Below are positions 53,730 to 61,183 of a stretch of 62,151 nt of DNA, piece by piece. The stretch's first letter is position 1. Each line of letters starts with the position of its first letter. The DNA comes from Anaerolineaceae bacterium (lineage in GTDB: Bacteria > Chloroflexota > Anaerolineae > Anaerolineales > E44-bin32), in assembly GCA_020350285.1 (NCBI GenBank), contig CP070708.1, positions 2,274,296-2,336,446 on the forward strand. The letters are read 5' to 3'. Below the pieces are notes generated by a model that was given only the letters and a program-made list of their open reading frames with translations, made no database searches and was not told the DNA's origin. The position numbers and the translations under genes were made by a program.

Positions 53730-53881
53730 ACGTCTACTTGCTAACACTTTCCTCGATCTTCCTCGCTGTCGGCGTCCTAACTGCAATCGATGGCATCGTC
53801 TTGGTATCGGGCATGTCTGGTATCATGTTCTGCCTGTCGATCATCGGCGAGAGCATTCGAAATCCTGATCCTCACCGGTAG
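53726..53881 (+). CDS. 51-residue two-helix membrane protein
   Basis: From the ATG at 53726 the peptide is two hydrophobic helices (NVYLLTLSSIFLAVGVLTAI and VLVSGMSGIMFCLSIIGESI) with a short charged tail (RNPDPHR). AGGAG lies about 10 bases upstream and the start overlaps the stop of the 17-codon leader ORF, which would give translational coupling. It matches no family that I know. An upstream TTG in the same frame at 53693 would add 11 residues but lies inside the leader ORF. Confidence 0.5.
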   Translation: MNVYLLTLSSIFLAVGVLTAIDGIVLVSGMSGIMFCLSIIGESIRNPDPHR

Positions 53882-54109
53882 TCACTCACCACCTCTGCAA
53901 TTGCGAGACTAACCTGTTGTTTTGACGTTAGATTCTCCACTTCTTTCTGAAAATCTAAAGGGTTGGACCGCCAAATCTATTTCATTTGGCTGGTCAGCCA
54001 TGGTGTATGCACATGGATCCGTGGATTGATTTGAATGACCATACATAATTTGACAAGTTTATTAAATTCGCTATAGTACTGAAAATTCTGCGGGTCACAG
54101 GGGGCAATC

Positions 54110-55705
54110 ATGACCCGAAGGACGTTTGTACGCCACCCGACCCGACTCTTGCTTCTGGTCGGGTTCACTCTCTCTGGGGGTGCCATCTGGCTTCCCCGTT
54201 ACCTGGCGTCTGCTGCCGATGCAACAACTGCGGTTCCTCCCCAAAGACAACAAAGCGTTGCCACCACATCTCCGACAACAACTCCCTCGCCATCCCCCTC
54301 GTCCACATCCACACCTACACCAACGAACACGGCAACTCTCATACCCACCTCAACATCCACGCCAACACCCACGCAAACCTCCAGCCCGTCACCTACGGGC
54401 AGTTCCACGGCTCCCTCTTCGCCAACGCCTACCGTTACCCCTTCATCAACGTGGACTGAAACTGCGACGAACACGGTGATACCCGGTGCAAGCACCACTC
54501 CCTCTCCGATACCAAGCGTTACGACAACGCCTTCCGCTACCGCTACCCAAGAACCCAAGGCCACCCCTTACCCTCCTCAGTCGGTGATGATCAACGAGAT
54601 CGCCTGGGCAGGCACCCTGGCCAGTTCTCACGATGAATGGATTGAACTCCACAACCCTGGTTTACACTCGATCGATCTCGGCGGATGGGTTCTAACCGAT
54701 GGCGGGGACATCAACGTCTCATTGAGCGGGACGATTCGCTCCCGAAGCTTCTACCTGCTCGAACGTACCGATGACACAACTGTCTCCGATATTGGGGCGG
54801 ATCGAATCTACACCGGGGCGTTGAGAAATAGCGGCGAGACCTTGTGGCTAAAAGATCCAACCGGGGTGGTCGTGGATAGCGCCAACAAATCAGGTGGTGG
54901 TTGGCCAGCGGGTGATGTCACTTCACACTCCAGTATGGAGCGCATGGGTCGAAGCGATACCCCCGGCAACTGGAGAACCTTCACCGGCTATGGCGGGGTG
55001 GGTCATGATGCGAGTGGCAATCCCATAGCCGGCACCCCGCGACATCCAAATTCCGGTTTCGGCCCAACACCAACCTCCACCACATCTCCAACACCAAATC
55101 CGGCCCCTACTCGAATCATAGGAACCGTGCGAATTAACGAGGTACTCATCCGTCCGCATTACGACTGGGAAGGTGATGGTAAAGCCAGCACCGGTGACGA
55201 GTTCATCGAACTCTACAATCAGGGAGGAGCACCCATCTTCTTGGGAGGTTGGAGGCTCGACGATATCCTCAACGGAGGCTCTCGTCCCTACATCCTCCCG
55301 GGCGTGACCCTCGCACCAGGTGAATACGTTGCCTTCTTCCGATCACGAACTCACATCTCGCTCAACGATCATGGCGACAGCGTTCATCTGCTTGCACCTA
55401 ACGGACAGATCGTCGATCAGATCCGCTACTTGAGTGTGCGTGCTTACAATTTGTCCTATGGAAGATTGCCGGACGGGTCGGATGAGCTTTCTTACGGATT
55501 ATGGCCGACACCCGGTGGTCCCAACCTGCTATTCGTTGAGCCTGAATCGGAGCCCTTGGGACATTCGCGTGAGGTAACCTTTCCGTTCCTGTGTCCTACA
55601 GGCGGTCGACCGCTTCCACGTTTCCCGCGCGCCGCTCGTCATCCATCTCAGGTGGGTTGGTGGATCGAGACCGGATTTTATATATGTGATGAGATCGACA
55701 GTTGA
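54110..55705 (+). CDS. Secreted protein with Ser/Thr/Pro-rich linker and two lamin-tail (LTD) domains
   Basis: A 531-residue exported protein. A signal helix near residues 12-38 (LLLLVGFTLSGGAIWLPRYLA) is followed by a PTST-rich low-complexity linker (~45-155), probably a glycosylated or extended cell-wall spacer. Two lamin-tail domains follow: the first begins SVMINEIAWAGTLASSHDEWIELHN, split over strands, and GGWVLTDGG; the second begins TVRINEVLIRPHYDWEGDG and has GGWRLDDI. Bacterial LTD proteins are commonly extracellular and linked to nucleases or adhesion, but no nuclease domain is here. A terminator follows at 55741-55765. Confidence 0.85.
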   Translation: MTRRTFVRHPTRLLLLVGFTLSGGAIWLPRYLASAADATTAVPPQRQQSVATTSPTTTPSPSPSSTSTPTPTNTATLIPTSTSTPTPTQTSSPSPTGSSTAPSSPTPTVTPSSTWTETATNTVIPGASTTPSPIPSVTTTPSATATQEPKATPYPPQSVMINEIAWAGTLASSHDEWIELHNPGLHSIDLGGWVLTDGGDINVSLSGTIRSRSFYLLERTDDTTVSDIGADRIYTGALRNSGETLWLKDPTGVVVDSANKSGGGWPAGDVTSHSSMERMGRSDTPGNWRTFTGYGGVGHDASGNPIAGTPRHPNSGFGPTPTSTTSPTPNPAPTRIIGTVRINEVLIRPHYDWEGDGKASTGDEFIELYNQGGAPIFLGGWRLDDILNGGSRPYILPGVTLAPGEYVAFFRSRTHISLNDHGDSVHLLAPNGQIVDQIRYLSVRAYNLSYGRLPDGSDELSYGLWPTPGGPNLLFVEPESEPLGHSREVTFPFLCPTGGRPLPRFPRAARHPSQVGWWIETGFYICDEIDS

Positions 55706-55740
55706 ATGCTGTACCACTCTTCATGAGTCAACCAAAATGG

Positions 55741-55765
55741 ACCAGGCCCCGTGGAGGGGCCTGGT
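55741..55765. terminator. Terminator between LTD and START-PDZ-DinB genes
   Basis: Perfect 10-bp stem ACCAGGCCCC (55741-55750) and GGGGCCTGGT (55756-55765), loop GTGGA, then TTTCTT. It serves the rightward LTD gene and can also stop the leftward gene. Confidence 0.85.
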
Positions 55766-55799
55766 TTCTTAACATCTCGCAAGTCTTCTTCTCGATAAG

Positions 55800-57014
55800 T
55801 CATCCTTTACGTGCGGCCTCAATCGTGGTACGCATTTGGTCCATATGTACACGGTCATGAACGCCAGGGTACTGGAATGCTTCGAAGCCCATTCGCCATA
55901 GCACAGCTTTACGCGACTTCAGTTCCTCAGCATGCTCTATAAGTGTGTTTGCCTCTTCTTTGTTCTTCTCCAACCGATCAAGGAGCTCAGGGATGGTAGA
56001 GGTCGTGGTCAGTACGGCCTTAAGCTGCGAGTGGACGTTGCCAAACTCTTCGGTGAATTCTCTTTGAGCATCGTTGATATACTCAGCAACCCCATGTTGT
56101 CCGTAATGCTCAGATACGATCAGGTGGGCAAGGATTTCCTTAACAGACCACTCCTCCGGGCTGGGATTGAATTCCGCTTCATCTTCACCAACCCCCTCCA
56201 GTAAAGCGCGCAATTCCCCCATAACTTCGGCATCGATCTCGCGGAACCTCTGTGCCATGTATTTCACATCAAGTGGAAATTCCGCATAAGGTCGACTTGA
56301 AAGCTCCATTTCTGCTGTGATCTTCTCCGATCCGCGATAAACCGACACCTGGACCACCTCGCCTGCTTTTTTCCCTTGGAACGCGGTGTTCATATCTGCG
56401 AACCCTCGAATGGTTTTGCCATCAAACTCCACTATCACATCGTTTGGCTGCAGACCCGCACGTTCAGCGCCCATGCCTTCAACAGGCTTATCAATTCGAA
56501 CACCCTTATCGACCGGGACTCCGAGCTCTTTGGCAATCTTTTCGTCAAAGTCATTGAGAAAAATACCCAACATGGGACGACGAACGATGCGCAGGTCCTT
56601 GCCAGTGCTAAATATGGACTCTAGGTTCTCCATTCCCTCCTGCCATCCCTTGCGCGCCTCCTCCAGGCATTTTTCCCAATCCTCCCCCTGGCCAAAACCC
56701 GAATGCCGCAGCTCAACTTGGGTGCCATCCCCCTTCGACTTCAATTCAATCTTCACCTCGGTTGGCCCAGGATCATCCTTTCCAAACCACATCAAGACAA
56801 CTTTTTCCGGCTTTACCAGCTCACGAACGGTGCCGGCCGTATACCAGCCGCTGGTCCATGCCAATTGGTAGCAGCCTCCCGCTCGAGCCTCGAATCGAGC
56901 CGAATCACACAGCCAATCCCGCCAGCCCTGGGCGGTGGCGAAGGCATAGAAAACATCGTCCGGAGCCGCATCGACCACTTGACGAATGGATAATTCTTCA
57001 TTTGTGGGAGTCAT
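55800..57014 (-). CDS. START/AHSA1-PDZ-DinB three-domain fusion protein (copy 1)
   Basis: A 404-residue protein with an unusual module order. Residues ~8-140 are an AHSA1/START (SRPBCC) domain (VVDAAPDDVFYAFATAQGWRDWL at the beginning, VELRHSGFG). Residues ~145-245 are a PDZ domain (MLGIFLNDFDEKIAKELGVPV; GAERAGLQPNDVIVEFDGKTI). Residues ~255-400 are a DinB/YfiT-like four-helix domain (PSPEEWSVKEILAHLIVSEHYG; GVHDRVHMDQM, with histidines that could bind metal). No signal or membrane helix is present. A near-identical-architecture paralogue lies 122 bp upstream. I do not know a characterised protein with this combination. Confidence 0.82.
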   Translation of the reverse strand: MTPTNEELSIRQVVDAAPDDVFYAFATAQGWRDWLCDSARFEARAGGCYQLAWTSGWYTAGTVRELVKPEKVVLMWFGKDDPGPTEVKIELKSKGDGTQVELRHSGFGQGEDWEKCLEEARKGWQEGMENLESIFSTGKDLRIVRRPMLGIFLNDFDEKIAKELGVPVDKGVRIDKPVEGMGAERAGLQPNDVIVEFDGKTIRGFADMNTAFQGKKAGEVVQVSVYRGSEKITAEMELSSRPYAEFPLDVKYMAQRFREIDAEVMGELRALLEGVGEDEAEFNPSPEEWSVKEILAHLIVSEHYGQHGVAEYINDAQREFTEEFGNVHSQLKAVLTTTSTIPELLDRLEKNKEEANTLIEHAEELKSRKAVLWRMGFEAFQYPGVHDRVHMDQMRTTIEAARKG

Positions 57015-57136
57015 CTCTCTCCTCCAATAGAAAAGGTTTCAGTAGTACTACTGCCAAAGTATCCTATGAGGTTCAGGAAGTTACTTGCCTGTAATCGTTA
57101 TTCATTTGTAGGAGTAAGTACAGGATTGCCTGCCGC

Positions 57137-58351
57137 TTATCTCCCCCGCGCAGCTTCAATCGCGGCCCGCATCTGGTCCATGTGTGTGCGGTCGTGAACG
57201 CCCGGAAGCTGCAGGTAAAGCTGCCCAAGCCCCCACAGGACCCCCTTGCGCGCTTTCAATCGGTCAGCACGCTCAAGAAGAGCGGCCGTCTCCTCTTTTG
57301 CCTTCTCAAGACGATCGAGCAACTCGGGGATGGTTGGCGTGACCGCTAACAGCGCCTGAAGCCGGACTCGAATGTTGGCGAAGTTCTCTCCATACTCAGG
57401 TTCGTTGTCATTGATCAGGCTCGTGATGCCAACCTGCCCCCCCATCTCACCCACGATCAAGTGCGCCAGGGTTTCCTTCGCCGACCATGCTTCTGGGGCA
57501 GGGTTATAATCGGCTTCAGCTTCGCTGACACCATCAAACAACGCGCGAAGCTCGGCCATGACCTCGGCATCGATGGCACGGATCTTCTCCGCTAATGCGA
57601 CCGGGTCAAGCGGGACCTCTGCGAACGGTTGAGAGGATAGCGCCATTTCCACTTCATGCTTTTCCGATCCTCGGTAGAAGACAACCTTGACCACATCACC
57701 CGCATTCTTACCCAGACGCGCTTCGGCAATAGAGGTAAAGCCTGTGATCGGCACACCTGCCATCTCGACGACCACATCGTTCGATTGCATACCCGCTGCT
57801 TCGGCTCCCATGCCCGCGATGGGCTGGTCTACACGGACACCCTTCGGGACCGGGACGCCTAGTTCCTTGGCGATCTGCTCGTTGAAATCGCTGACGGTTA
57901 TCCCTATGAGTGGTCTGCGGATCTCCCTCAGATCCTCGCCTGTGCTGAAGATTGAATTCAGATTCTCCAACCCAAGCTCCCAGCCTTTGATCGCCTCTTC
58001 ACGGGTTTCCGCCCAATCACCCTTTTGACCGAAACCTGAGTGGCTCAACTCCACCAGCGTTTGGTCATCCTTCGCCTTCAGCTTGATCGTGACATCGGTC
58101 GGACCTGGATCACCCATACCCAACCAAGTCAGAGCGACCTTTTCGGGTCGTGCGACTTCACGCACCGTGCCGGAAGCGTACCATCCGTTGTTCCATGCCA
58201 GTTGGTAGCTACCTCCCGGGCGCGCCTCGAAGCGGGCAGAATCACACATCCAATTCCGCCATCCCTGAGCCGTTGTGAAAGCATAAAAGACATCGTCCGG
58301 GTTCGCATCGACCTCCTGGCTAAAGGACAATTCATCATATGTCTCAGGCAT
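57137..58351 (-). CDS. START/AHSA1-PDZ-DinB three-domain fusion protein (copy 2)
   Basis: A 404-residue protein with the same domain order and the same length as the gene at 55800-57014: AHSA1/START (QEVDANPDDVFYAFTTAQG), PDZ (PLIGITVSDFNEQIAKELGVPV; GAEAAGMQSNDVVVEMAG), DinB (PAPEAWSAKETLAHLIVGEMGG; GVHDRTHMDQM). The two align without gaps in the first ~140 residues by eye, with more than half of positions identical. They are on the same strand, 122 bp apart, so a tandem duplication is the simplest explanation. Function is unknown; a ligand-binding START and peptide-binding PDZ joined to a putative thiol-transferase-type DinB domain suggests a sensor or detoxifier. Confidence 0.82.
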   Translation of the reverse strand: MPETYDELSFSQEVDANPDDVFYAFTTAQGWRNWMCDSARFEARPGGSYQLAWNNGWYASGTVREVARPEKVALTWLGMGDPGPTDVTIKLKAKDDQTLVELSHSGFGQKGDWAETREEAIKGWELGLENLNSIFSTGEDLREIRRPLIGITVSDFNEQIAKELGVPVPKGVRVDQPIAGMGAEAAGMQSNDVVVEMAGVPITGFTSIAEARLGKNAGDVVKVVFYRGSEKHEVEMALSSQPFAEVPLDPVALAEKIRAIDAEVMAELRALFDGVSEAEADYNPAPEAWSAKETLAHLIVGEMGGQVGITSLINDNEPEYGENFANIRVRLQALLAVTPTIPELLDRLEKAKEETAALLERADRLKARKGVLWGLGQLYLQLPGVHDRTHMDQMRAAIEAARGR

Positions 58352-58633
58352 TTCTCTCCTCCAAACAAAATGTGGATTCCCCCACTTCTACTACTACCAA
58401 GGTATCCCATGGGGTTCAGTGAGTCAATCACCTGCACAAGTGATTCCACACATAGGGCACCCGGTTAACATATAAGCTTCAACAAGTAGAGGCGGCTCCC
58501 ACGCCTCTCCTGAGCCTGCTTTGCCTTAAGCTTGTCTAAGGGTCGAAGTGTACATTGTTTAAGCCGGTTCTTTTCCATCGATCTGTTTTGTCTCGAACCC
58601 GCTGTTTTTTTCTGTAGGGATCAACTCTGACCA

Positions 58634-58740
58634 AATGTCATTCTGAGCGAGCAGCGCGAGCGAAGAATCCCTATGATGAGACCTTTGAATTCGCCACAGC
58701 GAAGGGATTCTTCGCGCCTGACGGCGCTCAGAATGACATT
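58634..58740. repeat. MITE-like element with perfect 16-bp terminal inverted repeat
   Basis: Terminal arms AATGTCATTCTGAGCG (58634-58649) and CGCTCAGAATGACATT (58725-58740) are exact inverses. Inner arms CGAAGAATCCCT (58661-58672) and AGGGATTCTTCG (58703-58714) are also exact. The 107-bp unit has no ORF. Words of this type (ATGTCATTCTGAGCG) recur in many bacterial intergenic regions. Apart from this and the small ORFs below, 58352-58780 holds nothing that I can support. Confidence 0.75.
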
Positions 58741-58780
58741 AAACAGAGCGTGTCCTTAGCTCATCGAAGGAGAGCTAACA

Positions 58781-58960
58781 ATGTCATTAAAAGTTGAAAG
58801 ACCGGGCGTGGATTCCCTGCCTACATCAATAGCTAGAACAGTCGTGGTTCCCTCAATGTCAGCCAAATGTACGATTAATGACATTCAAGTGAGCGAAACT
58901 ACCACTAGAATTTGTATGGAGAACGTAAGGGTAAGCTCATGTCCTCATGTTTTAGAATGA
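58781..58960 (+). CDS. 59-residue small protein, first of a coupled pair
   Basis: An open frame with a strong GAAGGAGAG ribosome site about 8 bases before its ATG at 58781. The product has three cysteines in a mainly beta-type, soluble-looking sequence (ERPGVDSLPTSIART; SAKCTINDIQ; CMENVRVSSC). Its stop overlaps the next ATG as ATGA (58957-58960), so translation of the second ORF is probably coupled. It matches no family that I know. Confidence 0.5.
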   Translation: MSLKVERPGVDSLPTSIARTVVVPSMSAKCTINDIQVSETTTRICMENVRVSSCPHVLE

Positions 58961-59220
58961 AAGAGGTAGAGATGGGGTTCGTTGATATGGTTAGAGAAGG
59001 CTCTCTCCTCCAAGAAGATGAAAAGCAGGAAACCAGGGATGATCTTCCACTGGTGGATGATGCGCCGTTGGTCATCAAAGTACGACATCTGGAGGAAGAG
59101 CATCACATCACGATCAAGCCTGGAGGGATGGTCGATGTGGCCGTCCGTGAATTGGGCGCCAAGATCGTGAAGGTCGAGGTGATTGAGTCAGAGGATCCAT
59201 CAGAGGTATCCGAAGAATAA
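58957..59220 (+). CDS. Small hypothetical protein (87 residues)
   Basis: A soluble protein with a short amphipathic start (MKEVEMGFVDMVREGSLL) and a compact beta-rich C-terminal half (LVIKVRHLEEEHHITIKPGG; AVRELGAKIVKVEVIESED) in an acidic protein. The start at 58957 is taken because it forms an ATGA overlap with the preceding 59-residue ORF. An internal ATG at 58972, with AGAGGT 5 bases upstream, is a reasonable alternative. A hairpin at 59249-59270 ends the transcript. No function can be assigned. Confidence 0.55.
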   Translation: MKEVEMGFVDMVREGSLLQEDEKQETRDDLPLVDDAPLVIKVRHLEEEHHITIKPGGMVDVAVRELGAKIVKVEVIESEDPSEVSEE

Positions 59221-59248
59221 CCGAACTTACAAACTCGCGAAATATCCA

Positions 59249-59275
59249 AAAGGGCGCTGATGCGCTCTTTTTCTA
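59249..59275 (+). terminator. Hairpin terminator after small-ORF pair
   Basis: AAAGGGCGC (59249-59257) and GCGCTCTTT (59262-59270), one G-T pair, TGAT loop, followed by TTCTAT with a T-rich run. Confidence 0.7.
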
Positions 59276-59292
59276 TAACACTTCACTTACGG

Positions 59293-59363
59293 TAGGGATT
59301 AGGGATTGGGGATCAGGGATTAGGTTTAAGGACTGATCCCTGACCCCTGATCCCTAATCCCTT
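59293..59363. repeat. GGGATTAGGG/CTGACCCCTAATCC imperfect palindrome
   Basis: Left arm TAGGGATTAGGGATTGGGGA-like (59293-59323) and right arm CTGATCCCTGACCCCTGATC... (59334-59363) are imperfect inverses. It is the same element family as 22648-22696. Confidence 0.7.
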
Positions 59364-59400
59364 TGTCAGAATAGCATTCCTAATGTAACAACTACCCCTC

Positions 59401-59409
59401 TGCTATAAT
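59401..59409 (+). promoter_or_regulatory. Extended -10 promoter of gatCA, probably leaderless
   Basis: TGCTATAAT at 59401-59409 is a perfect TGnTATAAT. The expected start point, about 7 bases on, is within 3-4 bases of the gatC ATG (59419), and there is no Shine-Dalgarno. The gatC message is therefore probably leaderless. Confidence 0.55.
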
Positions 59410-59418
59410 TCACTTACC

Positions 59419-59709
59419 ATGGCCTTGACAATCGAAGAGGTTCGTCATATCGCTCAATTAGCCCGTTTGACGCTGACCCCAGAAGAGGAGCTTCGCTACA
59501 CCGAACAGCTCTCGGATATCCTCGACTATGCGGGTCGGTTGAGCAAGGTCGACACTTCTGCCATCCCCCCAACTGCAAGTGTGCTTCCCTTGCGCGCACC
59601 ACTCCGCCCAGATGTTGTCCGTCCTTGCCCACCTCAGGAATTGATCCTGCGTAACGCGCCATCCGATCAAGACGGTATGTTCCGCGTTCCACCCGTCCTC
59701 GATACATGA
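59419..59709 (+). CDS. gatC: Glutamyl/aspartyl-tRNA amidotransferase subunit C
   Basis: GatC clamps GatA to GatB in the tRNA-dependent amidotransferase making Gln-tRNA(Gln) or Asn-tRNA(Asn). The 96-residue sequence shows the family pattern EVRHIAQLARLTLTPEEELRYTEQLSDILDYAGRL, split by helices, and LRPDVVRPCPPQELILRNAPS. It is followed by gatA with one base between stop and start. gatB is not in the window. Confidence 0.92.
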   Translation: MALTIEEVRHIAQLARLTLTPEEELRYTEQLSDILDYAGRLSKVDTSAIPPTASVLPLRAPLRPDVVRPCPPQELILRNAPSDQDGMFRVPPVLDT

Positions 59710-59710
59710 C

Positions 59711-61183
59711 ATGACCGATCTCGCTGATCTCACACTTCTCGAGGCCGCTACCGCACTCCGGTCTGGCGATGTCTCCTCTCGCGAATTAACCCAAGCTTGT
59801 CTTGAACGCATAGAGGCCCTCGAACCGAAAATCCACGCCTTCCTCTCCCTCACGCCCGACCTCGCACTGAAACAAGCTGAAGATGCCGACCGACGGCTGT
59901 CAGAGTGGCGCAAGGAAAGCGTCGATCCTCCACCACTCACATGGGGAATACCCATGGCCATCAAGGACGTACTGTGCATCGAGGGCGTGCCGACTACCTG
60001 TGGCTCAAGGATCTTGGAGGGCTTTCGCCCTCCCTACACTGCCACGAGTGTCGAGAGATTGATCAGCTCAGGCGCGGTGGTGTTAGGAAAAACCAATACG
60101 GATGAATTTGCCATGGGATCCTCCACTGAGAATTCGGCCTATGGTCCGACCCTTAATCCATGGGACCTTACACGTGTGCCCGGAGGATCCTCAGGAGGGT
60201 CAGCGGCTTCCGTGGCCGCCAATGTGTGTTACGCCGCCTTGGGCACCGACACTGGAGGGTCCGTTCGTCAACCGGCCTCTTTCTGTGGCGTCACAGGGAT
60301 TAAAACTTCATACGGTCGCGTTTCGCGTTACGGGCTTATCGCCTATGGCTCATCGCTGGACACCGTCGGCGCGCTAGCCCATTCGGCGGCAGACTTACTC
60401 CCGATATTTCATGTCATTTCGGGCCATGACCCACTTGACTCGACCTCAATGCCCGAGCCCGTACCCAATATCGCTCTCGACGACACTGATCTCACCGGTC
60501 TCCGGATCGGTGTTCCCAAGGAATACTTCATCGAGGGGATGCAGGGGGAGGTCGAGACCGCGGTCCAAGAGGCGGTGCGCGTCCTCGAATCCCTCGGCGC
60601 CGTCGCCCGTGAGATCAGCCTTCCACATACCGACTTAGCCCTGCCGGTGTATTACATCATCGCTCCGGCTGAGGCTTCCGCTAACCTGGCGCGTTACGAC
60701 GCCGTTCGTTATGGACCCCGCATCGAGGCCGAAGACCTACGTGGGCAGTACTTCGCCACGCGCGGTGCTCTCTTCGGTCAAGAGGTCAAGCGCCGAATCA
60801 TGCTGGGAACGTACGCCCTCTCCGCCGGTTATTATGATGCCTATTACGGACAAGCGCAGAAGGTTCGGACCTTAATCAAAGATGACTTCGAATCCGCCTT
60901 CAAGGAGGTGGACCTCATCGCCTGTCCCGTTGCGCCAACGACTGCTTTCCGCATTGGGGAGCACAGTGAAGATCCACTGTCGATGTATTTGGAAGACGTA
61001 TTCACACTACCGGCCAACCTGGCCGGAGTTCCTGGCATCGCCTTCCCGATCGGCTTCGATACAGATCGCCTACCAATCGGGATGCAGCTCAACGCCCCTC
61101 ACCTAGGGGAGGCAATACTCTTCAAAACAACATATGCCTACCAGGAAGCTACATCCTGGCATAAGGAGCGTCCATCGCTATGA
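59711..61183 (+). CDS. gatA: Glutamyl/aspartyl-tRNA amidotransferase subunit A
   Basis: An amidase-signature enzyme of 490 residues that releases ammonia from glutamine for transamidation. The catalytic Lys is in PMAIKDVL, Ser-cis-Ser is GGSSGGSAASVAA, and the nucleophile Ser is in DTGGSVRQPASF. The order gatC-gatA and the 1-bp spacing support a coupled operon. The stop overlaps the start of the next gene (ATGA at 61180-61183). Confidence 0.94.
   Translation: MTDLADLTLLEAATALRSGDVSSRELTQACLERIEALEPKIHAFLSLTPDLALKQAEDADRRLSEWRKESVDPPPLTWGIPMAIKDVLCIEGVPTTCGSRILEGFRPPYTATSVERLISSGAVVLGKTNTDEFAMGSSTENSAYGPTLNPWDLTRVPGGSSGGSAASVAANVCYAALGTDTGGSVRQPASFCGVTGIKTSYGRVSRYGLIAYGSSLDTVGALAHSAADLLPIFHVISGHDPLDSTSMPEPVPNIALDDTDLTGLRIGVPKEYFIEGMQGEVETAVQEAVRVLESLGAVAREISLPHTDLALPVYYIIAPAEASANLARYDAVRYGPRIEAEDLRGQYFATRGALFGQEVKRRIMLGTYALSAGYYDAYYGQAQKVRTLIKDDFESAFKEVDLIACPVAPTTAFRIGEHSEDPLSMYLEDVFTLPANLAGVPGIAFPIGFDTDRLPIGMQLNAPHLGEAILFKTTYAYQEATSWHKERPSL

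Noticed and set aside
54199..54564. Minus-strand 121-residue valine-rich frame
   Set aside because: It is the complement of the repetitive Thr/Pro/Ser codons of the lamin-tail gene, a composition artefact.
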